Assembly: GCA_013407085.1 (NCBI GenBank)
Contig: JACCGJ010009902.1
Span: 78,031 to 142,030 of the forward strand
Direction of reading: 5' to 3'
DNA length: 64,000 nt
DNA from: Atriophallophorus winterbourni
Lineage: Eukaryota; Platyhelminthes; Trematoda; Plagiorchiida; Microphallidae
Shown here: in pieces, positions 42,890 to 51,354 of the stretch
Layout: each line of letters opens with the position of its first letter
Position numbering within the stretch: the first letter of the stretch is position 1
Notes under the pieces: model-generated
Databases searched by the model: none
What the model was told of the DNA's origin: nothing
Seen by the model: the letters and a program-made list of their open reading frames with translations, nothing else
Made by a program: the position numbers and the translations under genes

Positions 42890-43335
42890 GACAGCCGAAC
42901 TGGCTATGGTTGTGTTGATCCGTCTCCCTAATTTGGGTCTGTGTATTCAGACTTGGCTGTGGCGACTCTCCGTAAAATATATGTCGCAGAATCGAGTCCA
43001 GTTGAGGTGTTGCTATGAGCTTTTTTGGTTGTTTTATTAATCTTGTATTTTGTCTAGGTCAGTGACGAGGAAACCTTGTTATAATGCCTGGCAGGGAAAG
43101 CCACCGGAATGCTTTCGTGGTGATATCGCTCACGAAACTTGATTAAGTGCATATCTCGTTTAATGCATTGACGTTTCATCCCAGTGTGTTTGTGATCACT
43201 TCCCTACCGTTTTCGTAACATTTTAAGTTCCATCCTTCGCCGTCTGTTTAAAATTTCGTTATGGTGTGATTGTATTGCAGTTAAGCTTTTGTAGGTGCGA
43301 CCGGTTCACTACGGTCTCTGACGATGAGAACATTT
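42890..43335 (+). repeat. Decayed RTE-w1a 3' end
   Basis: Matches the C-terminal codons and 3' untranslated region of the 13252-14627 element. WLWRLSVKYMSQNRVQLR corresponds to WLVTLQDMSRNRVQWR, followed by GTGACGAGGAAACCTTG, GCAGGGAAAGCC and CAGTTAAGC. The (TGATG)n tail has decayed to TCTGACGATGAG. Confidence 0.72.
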
Positions 43336-43453
43336 TGTCAGTAATCAGCATTTTCTTGAATGTCTATCGCCCCCCTTAAATTTTACTATTAATTTGTGTT
43401 GAATCAAAGAGCTTACCCATACTAATTCCAGAAATCATTCTCACATCTTCGAC

Positions 43454-43683
43454 TATCATCATCATCATCATCAAAAACAGCATTACACCGGTTGCACATA
43501 CCGAATCCTTAACTGCCATACAACCGTGAAAAAGTAAAATCCTAAGAGATGGGGAAGGGTGGGACTTAAATTGCTACGGCTTCTATAGAAGAGTAAGCAC
43601 GAACAAACTGGGAAGAGGTGCCTACACCTCGTGAACGAGTAGAGCGACATCAGCACGGCAGCTTCCTTGCGGCTTTCACTGTC
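43454..43683 (-). mobile_element. RTE-w1a, 230-bp 3' fragment with target duplication
   Basis: ATCTTCGAC flanks it on both sides (43445-43453, 43684-43692). Read on the minus strand it is the last 230 bases of RTE-w1a, from GACAGTGAAAGCCGCAAGG to GATGATGATGATGATGATA, with a deletion of about 28 bases after CTCGTTCAC. It is close in sequence to 14370-14627, so relatively young. Confidence 0.9.
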
Positions 43684-43744
43684 ATCTTCGACCACAATCC
43701 CAAGCTCACGAATGTGTAGTATCGCTTACTGCACATGTAACACG

Positions 43745-43905
43745 ACGCGTTTTATTGATTGGCCATCGATATAGAGCTGGCGACTTTGTCCTCTTCTGAT
43801 ATGTGTTTAAGCCTAAGCAAGCTGACAGTATCATAGCCCACATGCAGTCTATGACTGTGTGCACTTTGCCTGGATCAGGCTTGTGATTTCATACCATACA
43901 TACTT
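43745..43905 (+). repeat. SINE-w1
   Basis: TTGATTGGCCATCGATATAG, CTGACAGTATCATAGCCC, TTTGCCTGGATCAGGC and tail CATACCATACATAC. The central part is shortened. Confidence 0.8.
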
Positions 43906-43909
43906 TGCT

Positions 43910-44925
43910 GGAACGCATGTTCGTTATTCCATTATTAAATCGCGGTTGATTTCATGCTATTTCGTTATTCATCTGGCTCCGTAACATCTTGTTTTCGTGT
44001 GAAACATCATTACACTTTCCACCTATCATTAGCGATTGGTTGCTGGCGTGTTCTTTCGTTGAATGTTTTTTTGCAATTACTTTCGTTGCAGGCAATGTAG
44101 TCAACCAACGAAACTGCTCAGTCTTATTTCAACCACGTGTACACATTCCAATTTGTGTGTAGTCTTTGTGCTTGAACCTTTTCGTATTCTTTCTCAACCG
44201 ATTGTGACAGTCTAATTTTCAGTGCCATGTGATTTGCTTTTTAGTGCAAGATTTCTCATTGTACACTTTTTCCCTGCCTTTAGACCTTTTGATTGTGAAC
44301 CTTTTATTGTTACTTTTTCTACCGACTTCAATAAATGTCTTATATTTTTGTTCGTTAGTGTGTTTACCTTCGCGGCGCTTGGTGTGTTTGACTGGCACGA
44401 AATAAAGACACGGTTTGTGCTAGTCTGTCGCTGAAACGCTTATAAATGACCTTCTTCATACATCTCCACTGTCGGCTTCTGGGTGTTCAGAATCATTCGA
44501 TGGTAACAGTAAGATCGGGTTCAGTGATTGAGTGGTTTCGTTGATGAAATCAGTATGCTTGAAAATTAGAGCACGTAGTTTGGCGTGATGTATTACAGAA
44601 AAGCGCAACAGAACTGCAATGTTGATGTCGCCTTGCCTATTCACAGCATCTGATTCTAAAATGTGTTACTTAGGCACATCCTATCGCCTCCTTTGTTTAC
44701 GCGGTAACTCGTTCTCAGTCTCTGCACCTGTGTGCATAAAATATGCCTGCTTTTATAACATTTATGCAGCGATCTGTTTTCATGCTGACGTTGTGTCACA
44801 CGCGTCACTTACAACTATAAGTCTGGAAATTAGAAAGCCGACTGTCGAAAACGCTTGCGGTTGTTCAAAACAACCTAGCGAGTCTGTCAGAAAGGTTGTC
44901 TTTACTGAGCTTGCCACTTCTCAAG
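43910..44925. other. Anonymous intergenic DNA
   Basis: 44455-44530 may be a weak REP2 piece (GTAACAGTAAGATCGGGTTC). Otherwise nothing recognised. Confidence 0.35.
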
Positions 44926-44929
44926 CACA

Positions 44930-45055
44930 GATGTGCAATCGCGTAGCACTTCTCTACTGCGCGGGTAAAACTGTGCTAAATTGATTCCGACCGGTACTTA
45001 GCTGCATGTGGAAACACGCTGGAATCACACTGCCATTTTTGCTGATGTCTATTTA
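44930..45055 (+). repeat. SINE-w1, 5' part
   Basis: GATGTGCAATCGCGTAGCAC, CTAAATTGATTCCGACCGG and ACGCTGGAATCACACTGCC, ending near ATTTAAGCCTG. The 3' half is missing. Confidence 0.72.
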
Positions 45056-45059
45056 AGCC

Positions 45060-46330
45060 TGTCAGTTAAGTTTAACTGGATTTTAGAAGTATTGAAAACA
45101 ACGTCACCTGTCTAAGCTTCACTTGAATCATGTGTCGTTGGATAATACGTAACGATTATTGAACAGCATGTAGCAGAGCTAACGGCAAATATAATCTCAT
45201 TGTCTACTGTTCCTGACCATTTCGTTAAAAGCTGAGCTAGTTTTAACCGTAGCCGTGGATTCATTGAACAAAACTTGACTGTTTTCTAACGAATAACCTA
45301 ACATTATTCGCGGACGCTAGAATGTGATATTGTCTTTGCGGTAAGAGTACACTGGATTTGCAACTGATTCTTTTTGATGACGGAAACGTTATTGTTCCTT
45401 GGACCGTGCATAAATGAATATTTTATTCGTCATCAGGCCGTTTGGTCCCTAAGGTCGATCGTTAACACGATGTACTACTGATAGATTGATAGCTCCTATA
45501 AACTCCGTATGAGATATTCAAAGGAATTGTATCTCATATCACACACTTCGTTCGCACGACTTTCTAGGTTCAGTCACTCACTGCTCTTGCCAAGTGCATC
45601 TTGGAGATCAATCCAAGAAATGGCGAGCAACCTCTCTATGTGTGACTTCGAAACAAAGCCAGTGTCGCTACTGTAGTCTAATCCTGCATAGAAACATGGA
45701 GATTTTGGAACGAAAACCAACAAACGCCATTACTTTACTCCTGTCGTAAACATCTGTTAATCCCTTAAGACTTTTTTCATCACAAGTTGTTCAGCTGATT
45801 CTTTGGTTCTTTACCTGTGCCTTGTAATTATGCTGATCATAATTTTGGAGAGGAAAGTGTCATTTAGAAATATACTTTTTGCAGGGCAATCAGTGTCACT
45901 ATTCGCGTCTAATACTGCTGTGTGTTATGGCTATTTGAAAGGAAAACACGTATTGTTTGCCATGGTTTTATTCTTTTTGCGCTGTCGACAAATAAATTTG
46001 AAAATCATCTCGCGAAATGAGTATGGACCGGAAAACAATGATAAAACGGATGTTACATCAAAGTAAAAGGATGTAAACGTTGTATAGGTCGCCAATCTGC
46101 CACGATTGTACCGTTGTGACCACCTTTGTTTCCTTTCTTTTCCTGATTTAAAAGACGTCGAAAATAGTGACGTTAATATCGCGATTTATAAGCTATCTTG
46201 AGCATTACACCTATTTTATGCCCGTTTAATTGGCAATCACTGCAAATATTGCTGTGGATGATTGGGCTTATCCAATAATAATTATTACAGGAGTACAGTT
46301 TTTAATGAAATCAATTGCAATATGTTCTGT
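45060..46330. other. Anonymous intergenic DNA
   Basis: No coding, RNA or repeat signal could be supported. A frame at 45803-46066 is hydrophobic at its start but matches nothing known. Confidence 0.35.
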
Positions 46331-46334
46331 AATA

Positions 46335-46970
46335 CAGTGCTGTGATCACATTCTCCTCATTGCACACTACCTCCGGTTTCCATGAACCTTGAAACGGTGG
46401 ACAAAATAGGACTTGTATGTCACTGCTATATAGGGGCCGTACATCGAACATCGATGTTCAAACACAGAATTAGTGATTCCTGGTCAAACGTTCGAGGCAC
46501 TCATGGATGACCAACGTAACGGGTTGCTTCCACTCCACTTCGTTTCAGACCGGTTCCTGGCTGTTTGCGGTCATAAGGTGGAGACAAGAATATTAGTTTC
46601 AGCAAGTCTTGGATCAGTGAGAACTGGTAAAAAATTAGACATTGTTTATTAGTGCTCATACATTGAAACACGATGCTCGAACACAATCAGATAGTGATTC
46701 CAAAGTAATGTGTTGCTCACATCCTCCTCAGTTGCACACCACAACCGGTTTCTGGTTGTTTGTCGTCATCAGGTGACGACAGTAAGATTAGGTTGAGTTA
46801 GTCTTGCAACAGTAGTAAACAAAGTTATACTTGCTTTACCAAAGTAGGGTTGCACTTACACACTACAATGCATTACTTGATCATTCCTCAGCGCCTCGAA
46901 CGCTTGACCAGGAATCACTGTGATTCTGTATTTGAACATCGTGGTTCGTTGTACGAACCCTATTAAATAG
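46335..46970. repeat. REP2 cluster
   Basis: Two head-to-tail plus-strand units (about 46335-46440 and 46440-46840) share GTGCTCACATCCTCCTC, ACCACAACCGGTTTCTGG and GTCATCAGGTGACGACAG. A third piece (46860-46960) is inverted: CGAACGCTTGACCAGGAATC and TATTTGAACATCGTGGTTC mirror GATTCCTGGTCAAACGTTCG at 46470. Same family as 2060-2225 and 54550-54870. Confidence 0.65.
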
Positions 46971-47519
46971 CGGTTTCAAAGTCTGATTTCATATACTTGT
47001 TTTAGTTACGTAAAGTTCCACGTGCGCTGAAACAGTAGATGAGTGGTAGACAAAGACGTGAACAAGGAAGTTATTAGTGGATAACGTTGACGCAGCTAAT
47101 CTACTCCATCGCATCAACATAAAATTCGCATGCGATTAAAAGCATATCTGCCATATCTCAAATTTGTTTAGGCCTAGTAATCTGACAGTGTCTTCTCTTG
47201 CACATATTCTCTGACCGTTCATCACTCTGCGTAGATCGGTCCTATGATTCCATGTATACATAGATCAAACACACTACAAACAACATAACGAATATGTAGA
47301 TCAGGCCTAACTGTTGCGCGGAAAATGATATGGTATATCCACGAATATCAATCAGTATTTGATTGCCAAGGCGGTGGTTTACTATGAAAAGTGGTGATCC
47401 CATAATACACCCACTCACAGATTTGATAACGGAACTTCAAAATCAATGTTGAGTGAGAGTAAAGTAGCTTAACTGATAAATCATTGATGCCCACTTGTCA
47501 CAGCTGACAATAAGCATCG
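46971..47519 (+). other. Anonymous stretch with an old SINE-w1
   Basis: 47150-47255 is a decayed SINE-w1 3' half (TTTGTTTAGGCCTAGTAATC, CTGACAGTGTCTTC). The rest is anonymous. Confidence 0.5.
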
Positions 47520-47675
47520 TTGGATATATTGCATATTGTGCATCACCCCAAGGTCAAAATTCTAGTCTGGGCGTTTTTCTTGAGATTGGCAAATCTGCTC
47601 TTAACTGGGAGAGTAACCCGGCGAAAGTGGATATGTGGTGACTTAAAATCAGTCTTCTTATCAGGCAGTGGTGGT

Positions 47676-47730
47676 GCAGTCTCTGACTGTGCGGCACTTT
47701 GCCTGGATCAGGCTTGTGCTTTCATTCATT
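47676..47730 (+). repeat. SINE-w1, 55-bp fragment inside CR1-w2
   Basis: GCAGTCTCTGACTGTGCGGC to CTTTCATTCATT, with CAGTGGTGGT on each side (47666-47675, 47731-47740). The shortest clear insertion of the family, with a tetramer tail. Confidence 0.9.
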
Positions 47731-47740
47731 CAGTGGTGGT

Positions 47741-50301
47741 AGACCATCATCCCTTAGAACATTTATTCCTATACCGTGAGTCACGACATACACGCAGCCA
47801 CTCAGCGACACTGCAAATTCCCAACTCGTTATCATTTACCGCTCGCCATCATCCGAAAGCTCATTCAATGATAAGCTAATCGAATCCTTGCAACACATCA
47901 CAAGATGCCAGACTACGCAATTGCTGATCATTGGCGATTTTAATCTCCCGCATCTGTTTTCAAGAGGTGAGCACTCCCTGCATTCGATTGAACATAAATT
48001 CAAGGAGGTTATAGAAATTGCTTCACTACACAATCATGTTAACCAGCCAACTCGCTGGCGGGGTCTTGACCAACCTTCAACCCTTGACCTTGTCTTAACG
48101 CCTGAGGCAACCGCAGTAGAGGGTATACAATACCTGGCACCACTGGGGAAGAGTGATCATGTTGTGCTCTTGTTTGATTATGTATGTAGTGCGGAACGAT
48201 TGTGTGAACAGACGAAAGTCATAAGGAAAATACAATTTGAATCCTTAAATATCAGTCTCCGGGATGCACACACTCATGAGTTTGATTCAATGGATTCTGG
48301 CTCATATTACAATTCGTTTCTAAATTATCTGAATTTGAAGATTTACGAAAACTCGATTTTTGTACCACACAAATGCAGCTACAACAACCAGTTTGTTATT
48401 CGGAGTAGAACGAAGAAATGGTTAGCTGTTAAGCGAGAGTCTTGGGTAACTCATAAGAAGTTTGGTACGGAAGAAACTTGGAAACGATTCTGTAAGATAC
48501 GGAATCAAGTCACTACTCTTGTAAGAGAAGATCGCATGCAATTCCAATGGAACTTGCTTAAGAGAATGGAAAAGAATCCTAAGCTTCTCTACAAGATAGT
48601 CAATGAACGATCAAAGATCAAACCAGGTGTTTTCTCTGTACTAACACCTAATGGATTGACCCACACTGCCCAAGATACCGCCGATGCTTTAGCAACGTTT
48701 TACTCATTTGTCTTCAATCCCAAGCGTTGTATACCATATCAAGTTTCACAAAATTCGCCACATTTCGAATTATTAAGTGAAATGACTATCAACGAATACA
48801 TGGTTGGGCGGGAACTTTGTCAACTAAACGAAAAGAAGTCGCCAGGCGCAGACAAAATTACCCCCGCCATACTTCGCAGGTGTCGCGTTGCTTTGACTGC
48901 TCCTCTCACTCGCATATTCAATCTCAGCTTAAATGAAGGAAAAATACCACCGCAATGGAAAGCAGGGATGATAACTCCTATTTATAAAGGCGGTAGCCGT
49001 TCAGACACAGCAAACTATAGACCGGTAACGTTACTTCCGGTGATCTCCAAATTAATGGAACGCATTGTGACTGCGCGCATAAGAGAACATTTTGAAAACC
49101 AAAATATTTTGACCGCAGCACAACACGGTTTTCGAAGAGGTCGTTGCTGTTTATCTAACCTTCTTACAACGTTCGAGGATTGGACCAAGGCACTAGACGA
49201 AGGTGAGGCTGTACATGCTTGCTACATCGATATTTCCAAAGCTTTCGATAGAGTCAACCATGACATCTTAATCAAAAAGCTCGAGTCTTATGGAATAACG
49301 GGAATATTGCTAAATTGGATAAGGGACTATCTTACTGATAGACACGTCCAAGTTCGCGTTGGCAGCACCTTATCTAGAAAAATAGACGTCACGAGTGGAG
49401 TTCCGCAAGGCTCGGTGCTTGGACCTCTTCTATTCTTGGTGTATATGAACGATATAGTAGAGAATATTGGATGCAACTTGATACTATTTGCCGATGATAT
49501 TAAAATTTGGAAACGTGTCAGGTCTGTTAATGACTGTATGGCATTACAAAGGGATCTAAGCATCTTATTTCGTTGGTTCCAGTTAAATGAGTTACCATTT
49601 AACCATGCGAAATGTAAAATGCTGCAGCTTGGAAAATCTCTGCACCACACGTATCAGCTTGGCACGCAAGATCTCGTCTGGACCACAGCAGAAAAAGATC
49701 TGGTATCTGGGTTTCGTTTAACCTTAAGCCTGGACATCATTGCCGGATGGTGTACAATAAAGCTTGCCGTATCTTGAGTCTTCTCAAAAGAATATTCCGG
49801 ATTTTTACGCCCGAAACCCTACCCCGGGTAATTAACACGTATATACGTCCTGTTATGGAATATTCCATCCAAGCCTGGGCACCATGGCTGAGGAAGGATA
49901 TCGAACTACTCGACAGGATTTATCATCGTGCTACAAAGTTGGTCTCCCGGTACAGAAATTTGCCTTTCACAGAGCGAATGTTAAAACTGAACCTACAAGA
50001 TTTTACCCAACGGCGGATACGTAGTGACCTTATGTTGACCTTCAAAATCCTGCATTCTGTAAACCATCCCCTTAAACACTTGCTAAAGCCCAATGACCTT
50101 ACTCGAACACGAACACATTCAAAGGCTTTAAGCATTCCGCATTCTCGATTGGATATACGTCGTAATTTTTTCTCCGTAAGAATTTGTTTCACTTGGAACT
50201 ATTTGCCTGAAGAAATCACACGATCAGAATCTGTTGAGGTTTTCGCTTCCAAACTCGATGAGTTTATGACGAACCATGCGGTATGCGAGTGTCCCTATTG
50301 A
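47741..50301 (+). pseudogene. CR1-w2 ORF2: endonuclease and RT, two frameshifts
   Basis: After a frameshift near 47828, one frame to 49777 reads IYRSPSSESS, LLIIGDFNLPHLF, STLDLVLTPE and GKSDHVVLLFDY (endonuclease). RT follows: LNEKKSPGADKITPAIL, NYRPVTLLPVISKLMER, HGFRRGRCCLSNLL, YIDISKAFDRVNHD, SGVPQGSVLGPLLF and ILFADDIKIW. A one-base shift near 49695 (after AEKDL) moves to the frame 49747-50301, with ACRILSLLKRIF, INTYIRPVMEYSIQAWAPWL and the C-terminal FFSVRICFTWNYLPEEI. Catalytic residues are preserved. Confidence 0.92.
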
Positions 50302-50334
50302 TTTTTGAGATATTATATATTTTTTATATATTTT

Positions 50335-50860
50335 TTATGTTCCATATACCTTGTCATCCTATGGTTATTGTTAAGCTTAATGCTTTTTCTACCATACAAT
50401 TTTCTGAAGTTCTGAGTTCTCGTGTCAGCTGTCGCCGATATTTTATTGTGTACGTGTCTGTTTCCTTTGGAATTCCCTCCCCGAAACTCTTGTCATCTCT
50501 CCCAGCATCGAAACGTTTATTCGAAATTTGGATACTTATTTGTTGCATAACGATTTAACGACACCTGCGTATTGACTCATGGTAACTATACAACTTGACT
50601 ATACTTGACATTACATGTTTATTTTACACTTATTTCCTGAACGTATACTTACTATGATATGGTAATTGTGAAGCTATGTGCTTTTTCTGACCATAAATTC
50701 TTGAATCCTGGAACGGAAACTCCTGCCTACGGGTAAAACTAAAAAAATAACCTGATAAATTGGTTTTAGTCATTCGAATTCTGGTGCAACCTTGGTAAAA
50801 GCCAAGAAGCTGTGGAAATTTCAACCTGATAAATGGTTATATTTGCGACTACTCATCCGT
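50335..50860. other. Anonymous stretch between CR1-w2 and the hammerhead SINE
   Basis: The motif CCTGATAAATKGTT occurs twice (near 50751 and 50825). No gene seen. The 3' end of CR1-w2 may extend a little into it. Confidence 0.4.
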
Positions 50861-50861
50861 G

Positions 50862-51026
50862 CCAACCACAAAGTTGATCACGACGGTCCATAATGGAAGC
50901 ACTGGATTCGAGTTTCGCTCTTATTTGAGCTCATCAGAAGTGCATATCCTCCGCCTTGGGACTCGAACCCCCGTCCATCACAATTGTAGTCCCATGCCTT
51001 AACGACTTGGGCTACCGTCCACCGTT
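50862..51026 (-). repeat. tRNA-derived SINE with hammerhead motif (SM-alpha-like)
   Basis: On the minus strand the 5' half is tRNA-like: A box TAGCCCAAGTCG (51014-51003) and a perfect B box GGTTCGAGTCC (50969-50959), spaced for an internal pol III promoter. After a short linker come a hammerhead core and the tail GTGCTTCCATTATGGACC. This order (tRNA head, hammerhead, body) is that of the SM-alpha SINEs of schistosomes (established knowledge). The ends are approximate; no duplication was resolved. Confidence 0.8.
50895..50943 (-). ncRNA. Hammerhead ribozyme motif
   Basis: Read on the minus strand: stem I strand GCACT (50943-50939), CTGATGA (50937-50931), stem II GCTC-AAATAA-GAGC (50930-50917), GAAA (50916-50913), a minimal stem III CTCGAA, UC at 50906-50905 as cleavage triplet end, then AGTGC (50903-50899), which pairs with GCACT. 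All invariant core bases are present. One base each of stem III (A where G is expected at 50907) and stem I (U-C at 50938/50904) is mispaired, so activity may be reduced or lost. Confidence 0.75.
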
Positions 51027-51354
51027 TGACCGATCGCAATTAAGCGTTTATGAACTGTTCTCCAGACTGGCACATTTGAGTAGCTTTGTTTGCCCGACCA
51101 GTTTAGAAGGAGCCAGCAATATCTATTGTGGTCGCCCAACCGAACAGATCTCCGTGTCAGGTCTATTGCTCTCTCGATAAACATGATTTTGTTATCCTGC
51201 ATGATGATGAATCTGTTAATAAATTTAATTTTCAATACTAATTTTATCACTATTGTTGCAATAATACCCTCAAATTTCAGGTTAAGGCTACGTTTCACTT
51301 TTCGAAACACCCACGCAGTAAAAATAAATCAGTTTTAACACTACTCACCTGCCT
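51027..51354. other. Short spacer before the orphan gene, with a splice donor
   Basis: On the minus strand GGCAG|GTGAGT (51353-51343) lies just after the stop of the 51355-54030 frame, so an intron may begin here within the 3' untranslated region. Nothing else recognised. Confidence 0.4.

Larger units (their letters stand above)
47520..50330 (+). mobile_element. CR1-w2, CR1-like LINE lacking its 5' part
   Basis: Endonuclease C-terminal half and complete RT, plus the C-terminus, ending at a stop at 50299-50301 and a T/A-rich 3' end. Upstream endonuclease sequence is faint before 47660. A 55-bp SINE-w1 fragment sits inside the endonuclease region. It is related to CR1-w3 in order and motifs, but a separate copy. 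Confidence 0.85.

Noticed and set aside
45803..46066. An 87-codon frame with a hydrophobic start
   Set aside because: Length and composition are within chance for AT-rich DNA, with no supporting signal.
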